A stretch of 64,000 nt of DNA. Source: Dehalobacter alkaniphilus. GTDB taxonomy: Bacteria > Bacillota > Desulfitobacteriia > Desulfitobacteriales > Syntrophobotulaceae. The notes beneath the pieces were generated by a model that worked only from the letters and a program-made list of their open reading frames with translations, did not search any database and had not been told where the DNA came from. Positions 8,826 through 16,355 of the stretch are shown here, piece after piece. The translations under genes were made by a program, and so were the position numbers. Each line of letters starts with the position of its first letter. Positions within the stretch are counted from its first letter, which is position 1. The stretch lies in the NCBI GenBank assembly GCA_040500365.1, contig CP148031.1, forward strand, positions 930,001 through 994,000, given 5' to 3'.

Positions 8826-10160
8826 ATGAGTATTGCTATTACCAAAATGAATTACGCTAAACTTGTTGTCGGAATTGATGCGGAGGTTGAGCTCAAAAAC
8901 GGTAAAAACAGCAGGGGAATCAATTTTGACAACGCAGCAACGACGCCGCCTTTTGTTTCAGTGCTCCAGGAAATCAGCAGCTTTGCACCGTATTATTCGT
9001 CAATTCACAGGGGGGCCGGCTACAAGTCCAAATTGTCTTCGGAAAAATATGAAAATGCCAGGAAAACAGTGATGGATTTTGTGGGTGCAGACCACAAAAG
9101 GGATGTGGTGATCTTTGTTAAGAATGCCACAGAAGCTATCAATAAAGTGGCCTTCAGGCTGTCACAGGACATGGACCCATACATAAAAAGTGTTATCCTT
9201 TCCACTTCCATGGAGCATCATTCCAATGACCTTCCCTGGCGGGAAAAGTATGAGGTCGACTATATTGAGGTGGATGAATGCGGCAGGCTAATTTTTAACG
9301 ATTTTATTGAAAAGCTGGAGAAATATAAAGGCCGGGTCAAGCTGGTAACTGTAGCCGGAGCTTCAAATGTAACAGGTTATGTCAATCCCGTACATCGAAT
9401 TGCTGAATGGGCCCATAAATATGGCGCCAAGGTCATGGTTGACGGATCGCAGCTGCTTCCTCATCAGCCGTTTGATACGAAGCCTTCCGCTTCCAGCAAG
9501 CATATTGATTTTCTTGTGTTCTCCGCACATAAGATGTATGCGCCTTTTGGGACTGGCGTTCTGATTGGTCCCAAAGACTTTTTTCTGAAGGGAAGCCCTG
9601 ATTATCAGGGCGGAGGAACAGTCAAAGCTGTAACTCGCGATTTCGTAATCTGGAATGATCCTCCTTCCAAAGATGAGGCTGGAACGCCCAACTTAATGGG
9701 TGTGCTGGCCTTGGCCGCAAGTATAAAAACCTTAAGTGCAGTCGGGATGCGAAATGTGTACAAGCATGAAAAAAACCTGACAGCACAACTGATTCAGGGA
9801 CTAAAAAAAATAGACTGTATCGATATCTATTGTGCAGAAGATCAAAGTCAGGAGCGCGTCGGGATTGTTCCCTTTAATATGAAGGGCGTTTATCATGAGA
9901 AACTGGCGGATATATTAGCCGGAGAAGCCGGCATTTCTGTCAGGAGCGGGTGTTTTTGCGCGCATCCTTACGTCCAAAAGCTCATGAAAGTCGAACCAGC
10001 CATCTTAAGCGCAGCTGCGGATCATCTTCCGGAAAACAGACCCGGGATGGTAAGAGTCAGTTTTGGTTTATACAATGAACCTCACGAAGTTGGCAGGCTG
10101 CTGGAAGTATTGCAGGAAATTGCCAAAGACAGAAGACGATATTTGAAAATGTACAGCTAA
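8826..10160 (+). CDS. Aminotransferase class V, cysteine-desulfurase-like
   Basis: The 444-residue PLP enzyme shows INFDNAATTPP near residue 36, NATEAIN, SMEHHSND, VDGSQLLPHQP, the PLP-lysine motif FSAHKMYAPFGTG near residue 236, and VRSGCFCAHPY near residue 376. The Cys in the last motif fits the sulfur-carrying Cys of group II (SufS/CsdA-like) desulfurases. It would take sulfur from cysteine, but no scaffold gene (iscU/sufU) is beside it. The neighbouring DsrE-like gene could be a sulfur acceptor (inference). It has a 39-residue N-terminal extension before the domain. GAGAGGAAA precedes ATG 8826. Confidence 0.8.
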   Translation: MSIAITKMNYAKLVVGIDAEVELKNGKNSRGINFDNAATTPPFVSVLQEISSFAPYYSSIHRGAGYKSKLSSEKYENARKTVMDFVGADHKRDVVIFVKNATEAINKVAFRLSQDMDPYIKSVILSTSMEHHSNDLPWREKYEVDYIEVDECGRLIFNDFIEKLEKYKGRVKLVTVAGASNVTGYVNPVHRIAEWAHKYGAKVMVDGSQLLPHQPFDTKPSASSKHIDFLVFSAHKMYAPFGTGVLIGPKDFFLKGSPDYQGGGTVKAVTRDFVIWNDPPSKDEAGTPNLMGVLALAASIKTLSAVGMRNVYKHEKNLTAQLIQGLKKIDCIDIYCAEDQSQERVGIVPFNMKGVYHEKLADILAGEAGISVRSGCFCAHPYVQKLMKVEPAILSAAADHLPENRPGMVRVSFGLYNEPHEVGRLLEVLQEIAKDRRRYLKMYS

Positions 10161-10236
10161 GGCAGTCAAGCCTGTATAAAGATGAGGACCATTACCGAAA
10201 ATAAAAACATACATCTAAGAAATGGTGGTGCTTATC

Positions 10237-10719
10237 ATGGAAAAAGAGAAGAAACTCAGCCTGATTTTGTTCAGCGGGGATTATGACAAGGCGATGGCGG
10301 CCTTGATCCTGGCTAATTCGGCCCGCGAGCTCAACATGAAAGTCAGTATCTTTTTCGCTTTTTGGGGTCTGTGTCTGATACGCGATCCGGAGAAGATGTC
10401 TTTAGAAGACAAAACGGTTTATGAGAAAATGTTAGGAATGACGGCACCGAAAGGTCCGGAAGACTTGCCGCTTTCCCGGATGAATATGGCTGGTATCGGA
10501 AAGGCCATGCTGAAACAGATGATGGAGGAGCAGGATGCCCCTGATCTTTCCGCTTTTCTGAAAGGAGCGCAAAAAAAGGGAGTAAGCTTTTACATATGCA
10601 AGCTTTCCCTTGAGATCATGGGTTTTACACTTGAAGAAATGATTCCGGATGTCAAAATCATGACAGCAAAAGATTATCTGCAGGATGCCCTGGAAGCTGA
10701 CATAGAGCTTTTCATCTGA
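10237..10719 (+). CDS. DsrE/DsrF-like family protein
   Basis: The 160-residue protein has the DsrE-like fold pattern: KLSLILFSGDYDKAMAALILAN at the N-terminus, VSIFFAFWGL near residue 36, and a Cys in FYICKLSLEIMGF near residue 120. Family members carry or relay persulfide sulfur, or bind small thiols. I chose ATG 10237 after GGTGGTGCTTATC. It lies 76 bases after a cysteine-desulfurase-like gene, consistent with sulfur relay. Only one conserved-looking Cys is present, so it is closer to the COG2210 type than to DsrEFH complex subunits. Confidence 0.75.
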   Translation: MEKEKKLSLILFSGDYDKAMAALILANSARELNMKVSIFFAFWGLCLIRDPEKMSLEDKTVYEKMLGMTAPKGPEDLPLSRMNMAGIGKAMLKQMMEEQDAPDLSAFLKGAQKKGVSFYICKLSLEIMGFTLEEMIPDVKIMTAKDYLQDALEADIELFI

Positions 10720-10762
10720 ACTGCTTATCGGCTTCTTCCTTTACACTGTTTTCTTAAAGTTG

Positions 10763-11044
10763 TTATATCTTCGGTATCCGGTATTCGTTCTCTGTATTAT
10801 CCGCATCAATCACAGTCATATATTCCCGCTGACTGCCATTGGCGGTTTTATTCCATGTTCCTTGGCGAAAGGCATTCGCCCCGAGTGTGGTCTTTTTCTT
10901 CTTGCTGAAAAATTTCTGATAGATGACATGGGTGGAAATCCCGATGCCTAGGAGAAGCAAAAAGACCCAAGAAGCTATTACTGCCAGGAAAATCATTCCA
11001 AGAGCAAAAATAGAATATAGAAAGAATTTTAATAACTCAGGCAT
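10763..11044 (-). CDS. Small membrane protein of unknown function
   Basis: The 93-residue protein has one or two hydrophobic helices (about residues 8-42), then a Lys-rich cytoplasmic stretch (SKKKKTT) and a polar C-terminus. AGAGGTGATATAA lies before its ATG (11042-11044), which supports a real gene. It is convergent with the DsrE-like gene and divergent from nfeD. I do not recognise the family. Confidence 0.6.
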   Translation of the reverse strand: MPELLKFFLYSIFALGMIFLAVIASWVFLLLLGIGISTHVIYQKFFSKKKKTTLGANAFRQGTWNKTANGSQREYMTVIDADNTENEYRIPKI

Positions 11045-11095
11045 TTATATCACCTCTGACTATTATTATAAGCAGTAAGCTTAAGATATGATTAA

Positions 11096-11131
11096 TGCAG
11101 ACAAATGATTAATGCAGATCATTTGTCTGCA
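11096..11131. promoter_or_regulatory. Inverted repeat between divergent genes
   Basis: TGCAGACAAATGA at 11096-11108 is an exact inverted repeat of 11119-11131, with a 10-base loop. It also holds a partial direct repeat of ATGATTAATGCAGA. No T-run follows, and it sits in the 257-base gap between a minus-strand gene and nfeD, so an operator or a leader hairpin is more likely than a terminator. Confidence 0.5.
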
Positions 11132-11301
11132 GAATGAATCATACATTATCGAATAAGCTCTAAGGTGAATTTAATCATTGCCGGATATTGTAAGGTTTAG
11201 GAAACGGCTGTCTTTAAGAATGAATTCATGAATCTGGCGTGACAGCAGAAAGAATAGCCGAAAAAGTAAAATTATGCTAAAATAAGCGAAGAAAGGGGGG
11301 T

Positions 11302-11802
11302 GTGAATTTGGATGTTTTTGTCGGTATTTCTCTTTCCTTGATTATTGTAGGAATCATTCTGGTTATTCTGGAGATATTCATTATTCCAGGCTTTGGCGTC
11401 TCTGGAATCATCGGGCTTTTGATGATGATTGGCGGAGTATTTTTAGTGGCCGATTCGTTTGCCGAGGGTGTCTTGTATCTTCTGATCATACTTATTGTGG
11501 CAGGGCTGCTGATCTATATTGGGTATAAAACAGGTCGGCTGAAAAAACTCTGGCGCAAGGTAGCTTTGGGGGAAAAGCAGAGAACCGAAGAAGGCTTCGT
11601 AGCACCCAAAACAGATTATATACACTATCTCGGGAAAACCGGAAAAGCCCTGACCCTGCTCCGTCCGGCAGGTACAGCGCAGATTGAAGGGGAACGGGTC
11701 GATGTCGTCACAGATGGAAGCTTCATTCCGAAAGATTCTGCGATAAAGGTCATCGCGGTCGAGGGTACAAGAATCATTGTGAGCAGGGAAGAAAATGAAT
11801 AG
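11302..11802 (+). CDS. NfeD-family membrane protein
   Basis: The 166-residue protein starts at GTG 11302, right after AAAGGGGGGT. It has three hydrophobic segments between residues 5 and 75 (IPGFGVSGIIGLLMM is typical of NfeD) and a C-terminal OB-fold domain starting with GKTGKALTLLRPAGTAQIEGE. NfeD proteins are encoded with flotillins and are thought to work with them in membrane microdomains. The floA gene begins 14 bases after its stop, forming the classic pair. Confidence 0.88.
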   Translation: MNLDVFVGISLSLIIVGIILVILEIFIIPGFGVSGIIGLLMMIGGVFLVADSFAEGVLYLLIILIVAGLLIYIGYKTGRLKKLWRKVALGEKQRTEEGFVAPKTDYIHYLGKTGKALTLLRPAGTAQIEGERVDVVTDGSFIPKDSAIKVIAVEGTRIIVSREENE

Positions 11803-11816
11803 GAGGTCATAAACAT

Positions 11817-12818
11817 ATGACAACGGCACTTGTTACAACGGTGATACTGATTATGCTGGTTCTGATTATCCTAATGGTTCTGTTTACGTTTATTCCGGTC
11901 GGTCTCTGGATTTCGGCTTTGGCAGCTGGTGTTAATATCGGCATATTCACGCTGATCGGGATGAGACTTAGGCGAGTTGCACCGATCAGGATTGTGAACC
12001 CATTGATTAAAGCACATAAAGCTGGTCTGGGGCTTACCCCGGCGCAGCTTGAGGCCCATTACCTTGCCGGAGGAAATGTCGACAAAGTCGTTAACGCATT
12101 GATTGCTGCGGAAAGAGCAGCCATACCGCTTAAATTTGAAAGAGCCGCAGCCATTGATTTGGCAGGACGTGATATTATGCAAGCGGTGCAAATGTCCGTT
12201 AATCCGAAAGTTATCCAAACACCCACCGTCTCTGCTGTTGCACAAAATGGGATTGAATTAAGAGTTATAGCAAGGGTTACCGTAAGAGCCAATATTGACC
12301 GTCTGGTCGGCGGCGCAGGCGAAGAAACGATCATCGCACGTGTCGGTGAAGGGATTGTCACAAGTATTGGTAGTTCCTCTTCCCATGCCAATGTCCTCGA
12401 AAATCCGGACATGATATCCCAGGCCGTTTTGAATAAAGGGTTGGATTCCGGAACAGCTTTTGAAATCCTCTCAATTGATATTGCCGATGTCGATGTCGGC
12501 AAAAACATTGGAGCGCAGCTGCAAACAGATCAGGCCGAAGCGGACAAGAGGATTGCCCAGGCCAAAGCGGAGGAACGCAGAGCGATGGCGGTAGCCAGGG
12601 AACAGGAAATGAAAGCGTCTGTTCAGGAAATGAGAGCAAAAGTCGTGGATGCGGAAGCCGAGGTGCCGCTGGCACTGGCGTCAGCTTTAAAAGAAGGGCG
12701 CCTTGGCGTTATGGATTATTACAATCTGCAGAACGTAATTGCAGATACCCGCATGCGGGATAATATCGCTGTCACAGCCAAAGGAGATGAACCGGAAACG
12801 ACGATACCCAAGAAGTAG
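11817..12818 (+). CDS. floA: Flotillin-like protein FloA
   Basis: The 333-residue protein has an N-terminal membrane anchor (residues 7-45), the conserved RIVNPLIKAHKAGL at about 60, an SPFH-type domain, and a charged coiled-coil-like region around residues 235-280 with many Ala/Glu/Lys. FloA scaffolds functional membrane microdomains in Firmicutes. AGGAGGTCATAAACAT precedes ATG 11817. Length and gene order (nfeD-floA) match B. subtilis yqeZ-floA. Confidence 0.93.
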   Translation: MTTALVTTVILIMLVLIILMVLFTFIPVGLWISALAAGVNIGIFTLIGMRLRRVAPIRIVNPLIKAHKAGLGLTPAQLEAHYLAGGNVDKVVNALIAAERAAIPLKFERAAAIDLAGRDIMQAVQMSVNPKVIQTPTVSAVAQNGIELRVIARVTVRANIDRLVGGAGEETIIARVGEGIVTSIGSSSSHANVLENPDMISQAVLNKGLDSGTAFEILSIDIADVDVGKNIGAQLQTDQAEADKRIAQAKAEERRAMAVAREQEMKASVQEMRAKVVDAEAEVPLALASALKEGRLGVMDYYNLQNVIADTRMRDNIAVTAKGDEPETTIPKK

Positions 12819-12828
12819 GTGATGTTCA

Positions 12829-13458
12829 GTGGATATCATAACATTTATCATTATTGCGGTTGTAATTTACAGCTTCTTTGCCAATAAAGACAAGCCTCCG
12901 CAACGCAGGCCTGTAAGGCCGGAGGACAACAAGCCGTTGTTCGAACCTCTGACAGCCGAGATGGACAGGGACATTTCCCGGATGGAAAGAAAGAAAAAAG
13001 GAAATTTCTTCGAAGATCTGGAAAGACAGCTTAGGGAATCTGTGGAAAAGGCTGAGAGAGAGCTGCAGGCTGGACCGTACGGATCAACCGTCAAGAAAAA
13101 GGCTGCTGCCCCTCCAACTTCTGCTTCTTCAGTTCCGCGGAAAGCTGAAACCGTCCAAAGAACAGAAAACAAATGGAGAGAAGAAGGACGATCGGACTAT
13201 GATCGGTATATTTCGAACGAGGGCACCCAGGGCATTGAAGGCCTCGGCGGCGATGAAGGAACCGCAGACCAGGAAGGAACCTGGGGAGCCGAAGGCAGTG
13301 ATTATGCCAACAGGCAGATCACACAGGGAACAGATCAAATTCCGCAAAAAAAACCGGCCTTGGCTTTCGTTCTGTCATCTTCGGAAGTAATGCGCGGCGT
13401 GATCTGGGCTGAGGTTCTAAAGGAGCCAAGGGCCAGAAGACCATTTCCGCGAAGATAA
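12829..13458 (+). CDS. Membrane-anchored protein of unknown function in the floA operon
   Basis: The 209-residue protein starts at GTG 12829, 10 bases after floA. It has one N-terminal hydrophobic helix (residues 3-18), a charged stretch (residues 40-85) that could form a coiled coil, a low-complexity middle, and a short C-terminal patch (VMRGVIWAEVLKEPRARRPF) that looks conserved. I do not recognise the family. Its position suggests it acts at the membrane together with flotillin. Confidence 0.65.
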   Translation: MDIITFIIIAVVIYSFFANKDKPPQRRPVRPEDNKPLFEPLTAEMDRDISRMERKKKGNFFEDLERQLRESVEKAERELQAGPYGSTVKKKAAAPPTSASSVPRKAETVQRTENKWREEGRSDYDRYISNEGTQGIEGLGGDEGTADQEGTWGAEGSDYANRQITQGTDQIPQKKPALAFVLSSSEVMRGVIWAEVLKEPRARRPFPRR

Positions 13459-13680
13459 AATTCACATGCGGTGTAGCGAACCTATTTTCAAGCTTTAGGC
13501 GCAAATTTTGGCTGGATAATTGTAGGTTGGGATTGTACCGCCTAAGTCCTATAAATTACTCTTCCTTGACAGTGAACTGTTGGGGGAGGGTATATTTTTG
13601 CACTTTGCTAAAATGAAGTACCATATTATGGAAATGCGAATAGAATAAAGCGAATACAAAATAACAGGAGGTGCAAAAAA

Positions 13681-13797
13681 ATGGCTGTTGATGGTGTAGG
13701 CGCTTATGGCGGCGGCATGGGCAGCGGATGTCTTTGCGGGATCGCAATTGTCGTTGTCATCATTTTATTGTTGATTGCAATGGGAATCGTATTCTAG
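13681..13797 (+). CDS. YjcZ-like hydrophobic mini-protein
   Basis: The 38-residue protein starts at ATG 13681 after AACAGGAGGTGCAAAAAA. A Gly-rich N-terminus (GAYGGGMGSGCLCG) is followed by one hydrophobic helix ending in MGIVF. This layout matches YjcZ/YhaM-type sporulation mini-proteins. Function is unknown. The 222 bases before it hold no gene; a TTGACA at 13566-13571 may mark a promoter, though the spacing to TATATT is long. Confidence 0.65.
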   Translation: MAVDGVGAYGGGMGSGCLCGIAIVVVIILLLIAMGIVF

Positions 13798-13840
13798 GAT
13801 AACAAAATAAGATAAATGTCCCGGAGAGGAGGAGCAAAGA

Positions 13841-13966
13841 ATGAATAGAGGTGGCTGTTGCTGCAGCATGCCGGTTGCCAGACCAGTGTATGCGCCCCCT
13901 AATTATGGGGTAGCTATTATTGCGATTGCAATTTTGATTTTAATTGCTCTTGGCGTAATATTCTAA
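13841..13966 (+). CDS. Second hydrophobic mini-protein, Cys-rich N-terminus
   Basis: The 41-residue protein starts at ATG 13841 after AGAGGAGGAGCAAAGA. It has GGCCCS near the N-terminus, a short polar stretch, and one hydrophobic helix ending in GVIF, like its 38-residue neighbour 43 bases upstream. The two are probable paralogs and share a terminator just downstream. A sporulation or membrane role is inferred from family likeness only. Confidence 0.62.
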   Translation: MNRGGCCCSMPVARPVYAPPNYGVAIIAIAILILIALGVIF

Positions 13967-14018
13967 GTCTTACGACTGAATCGCTGGATAATAAAATAAT
14001 GTAAGTTGCTTGCTTGAT

Positions 14019-14054
14019 CGAAGATGTCTAAAATATTTGGACATCTTCGTTTTT
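14019..14054 (+). terminator. Terminator after the mini-protein genes
   Basis: CGAAGATGTC at 14019-14028 pairs perfectly with 14040-14049 around an A/T loop and is followed by TTTTT. Confidence 0.85.
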
Positions 14055-14162
14055 ACATGTTATTCTTTACTCTTAATACAGAAGATGGACAACAAGCTTT
14101 ATTCAATCCCAAAGAACGAAAGAAACCCCGTCAAAACCTGAGCGGGAGGTTAAGGAGAGTTT

Positions 14163-14501
14163 ATGAACATACAGATATTTGGGATTAAAAAATGTTTTGA
14201 TACAAAAAAGGCGGAACGCTGGTTTAAAGAGCGCCGCATTCAATATCAGTTCATTGATCTGGACCAAAAGGGATTAAGCAAAGGGGAATTGCAGAACGTC
14301 AAAGCAGCCCTTGGCCTGAACAATCTGTTTAATACCGGAAGCAAGGACTATTCGCGCTTAAATCTAAACAAAATCAGCAGTTCAATTGTCAGAGAAGAAC
14401 TGCTGCTGAATAATCCCAAGCTTTACCGGACTCCGATTGTCCGTAACGGTAAACAGGCGACAGTAGGGTATGTCCCTGAAGTTTGGGAATTATGGGAGTA
14501 G
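14163..14501 (+). CDS. ArsC/Spx-family thioredoxin-fold protein
   Basis: The 112-residue protein begins MNIQIFGIKKCFDTKKAERWF and contains IQYQFIDLD and RTPIVRNGKQATVGY, the typical ArsC/Spx/YffB pattern. Only a single Cys is in the active-site loop (KKCFDT), so it lacks the CxxC of Spx and resembles YffB/ArsC-like reductases. Its real substrate is unknown; true arsenate reduction is not implied. GGGAGGTTAAGGAGAGTTT precedes ATG 14163. It is convergent with hisC. Confidence 0.8.
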   Translation: MNIQIFGIKKCFDTKKAERWFKERRIQYQFIDLDQKGLSKGELQNVKAALGLNNLFNTGSKDYSRLNLNKISSSIVREELLLNNPKLYRTPIVRNGKQATVGYVPEVWELWE

Positions 14502-14560
14502 TGTCATTCTTGGCACAAAAGGCAATTTAAATAATTCATACAAGCTTGATTACCCAAAAT

Positions 14561-14675
14561 TGGGTCTGGGGGTCACAGTTCCAGCGTTAAGCGGAGCGTG
14601 GAGGCGGAGCGCGGCTGTTTGTGCCACGGATGGCGCAACAGCCGAAAGCGGAATTGTGACACACAGGCCAACCCA
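14561..14675. other. Structured intergenic element with nested inverted repeats
   Basis: GTCACAGTTCC (14572-14582) pairs with GGAATTGTGAC (14650-14660), with one wobble. Outside it TGGGT (14561-14565) pairs with ACCCA (14671-14675). Inside it CGGCTGTT (14612-14619), then GTGCC, pairs with GGCGCAACAGCCG (14632-14644) around a 6-base loop. The element lies between convergent genes, so it may be a bidirectional terminator, an extragenic repeat, or a small RNA. No T-run was seen. Confidence 0.5.
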
Positions 14676-14711
14676 GGAGTCTAACGCACTCATATATCTG
14701 GGTAATTTATT

Positions 14712-15788
14712 TCAAGAACGTTTTATTGTACATGGTACTAGTTTACTGAACGCGGTAAGCAGGCTGTCCATCTCCTCGTCACTGCCGATACTGACACGCA
14801 GGTAATTGTCAATCTTTGGCTGGCGGAAGTACCTGACCAGAATGCCTTGTTGTCGGAGTGCGGTGAAGACCTCTTCAGCCTTGAGCACGGGGTGGGATAT
14901 GAAAATGAAATTTGCCAGTGAAGGAATCACTTGCCAGCCCATTTGCCTGAGTATCGGAACAATTCTTTCCCTGGTTTGCATCACTTTCTGCCTTGTGGCT
15001 TGAAAGTAAGTTTCATCCTTCATGGCTGCGATTGCTCCGGCCATAGACAGGCGGTCCAACGTATAGGAATTAAAGGAGTCTTTGATCCGGTTCAAGCCTT
15101 CCATCAGCTCATTCTGACCTAAAGCAAAGCCTACCCTTAAGCCTGCCAGAGACCGGGACTTGGACAGAGTCTGGATCACCAGCAGATTCGGATACTTCGC
15201 AATAAGCGGAATGGCAGTTTCACCGCCAAAATCGATATAAGCTTCATCAACGATGATCACCTTATCCGGATTACGGATAAGGATTTTTTCTATCATTTCC
15301 ATCGTTACATAGTTGCCGGTAGGGGCATTGGGGTTTGGAAAAATGACGCCGCCTTCGGAATCGTAGAAATCAGGCGGGTATAAAGAAAATTCTTCCCGCA
15401 GCGGAACCAGACGGTAGTCCAGCTGAAACAGATTGGTATAGACCGGGTAGAAACTATAGGTAACATCCGGGAAAAGGATCGTGCTGCCCGGGTCAAAAAA
15501 AGCCATAAACGCAAAAGCCAGGATTTCATCGGAGCCGTTTCCAACGAATACCCACTCCTTCTTCAGGCCGTAATATTCGGCTACGGTCTGGCGCAAGTCC
15601 TCTCCGTTCGGATCGGGGTATAACTTCAGTTTTTCATTCGCAGCTTCTTTGATCGCTTTGAGGACTAAGGGCGAAGGCGGATAGGGACATTCGTTCGTAT
15701 TCAGCTTGATATATTTTTTGTCTTTCGGCTGTTCTCCCGGTACGTACGGTCTCTGACCAGCCGCAATTTTGCTCCAGTATTTGCTCAT
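14712..15788 (-). CDS. hisC: Histidinol-phosphate aminotransferase
   Basis: The 358-residue PLP enzyme converts imidazole-acetol phosphate and glutamate to histidinol phosphate. It shows YIKLNTNECPYPPSP near the N-terminus, FVGNGSDEIL, NPNAPTGN, VDEAYIDF, and the PLP-lysine motif TLSKSRSLAGLRVG. I chose the start at 15788 (MSKYWSKIAAG), the usual N-terminus; the frame is open further upstream but lacks family sequence. It is transcribed away from the other his genes, across a 231-base divergent region. Confidence 0.9.
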   Translation of the reverse strand: MSKYWSKIAAGQRPYVPGEQPKDKKYIKLNTNECPYPPSPLVLKAIKEAANEKLKLYPDPNGEDLRQTVAEYYGLKKEWVFVGNGSDEILAFAFMAFFDPGSTILFPDVTYSFYPVYTNLFQLDYRLVPLREEFSLYPPDFYDSEGGVIFPNPNAPTGNYVTMEMIEKILIRNPDKVIIVDEAYIDFGGETAIPLIAKYPNLLVIQTLSKSRSLAGLRVGFALGQNELMEGLNRIKDSFNSYTLDRLSMAGAIAAMKDETYFQATRQKVMQTRERIVPILRQMGWQVIPSLANFIFISHPVLKAEEVFTALRQQGILVRYFRQPKIDNYLRVSIGSDEEMDSLLTAFSKLVPCTIKRS

Positions 15789-15953
15789 TTGTTCACTCAC
15801 TCTTTTCAGTAAAATAAACCACCGGTTTTCTTCATTTCTGGGTAAAAAATAAGACGTTGAGTAGATTATATCCTGAGTATATCGGGCCTGCAAGCCAATT
15901 CTGATTAATCTTTTTAAACGGGATCACGATTATGATTTTTATTCATATTGTAC

Positions 15954-15987
15954 TTGACACCGGACGAATACTTTAATAAACTAAAGT
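15954..15987 (+). promoter_or_regulatory. Predicted his operon promoter with overlapping operator
   Basis: TTGACA at 15954-15959 and TAAACT at 15977-15982 are spaced 17 bases. Overlapping the -10 is a perfect inverted repeat, ACTTTA (15970-15975) and TAAAGT (15982-15987), separated by 6 bases. This lies 33 bases before the TrpR-like regulator gene. A symmetrical site over the -10 next to a repressor gene suggests autoregulation by that protein (inference). Confidence 0.6.
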
Positions 15988-16019
15988 GTAAAAGAGATAA
16001 CCCCGGGAGGTAAGTAATC

Positions 16020-16325
16020 ATGTTGAGTGACGAAAGGATCAGGGACACCCTGACCGATTCTCTTTTTGAAGCAATCCTTCTGCTCAAGACGAAAGAGGAA
16101 TGTTACAGCTTCTTTGAGGATCTGGCTACGGTAGCGGAGATCAAGGCCCTCGCGCAGCGGCTGGAAGTCGCCCGTATGCTGGAGGAAGATGTCACTTATT
16201 CCAGGATTGCCGAAATGACCGGAGCGAGCTCTGCCACCATCAGCAGGGTCAAACGCTGTTTAAACTATGGCGCTGACGGTTACAAGATGGTTCTCGAGCG
16301 GATGGAGAAAAACCACAAAGAATAA
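16020..16325 (+). CDS. TrpR/YerC family regulator, probable histidine regulator
   Basis: The 101-residue protein has the TrpR-like helix-turn-helix: EIKALAQRLEVARML, then TYSRIAEMTGASSATISRVKRCL near residues 60-80, as in YerC/YecD (HisR). GGGAGGTAAGTAATC precedes ATG 16020. It is the first gene of the histidine operon, and comparative genomics has linked this family to histidine gene control. It probably binds the inverted repeat at its own promoter, with histidine as likely co-repressor (inference). Confidence 0.85.
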   Translation: MLSDERIRDTLTDSLFEAILLLKTKEECYSFFEDLATVAEIKALAQRLEVARMLEEDVTYSRIAEMTGASSATISRVKRCLNYGADGYKMVLERMEKNHKE

Positions 16326-16355
16326 GAACTTTCAGAAAAATGAGGTGCAGTAATT

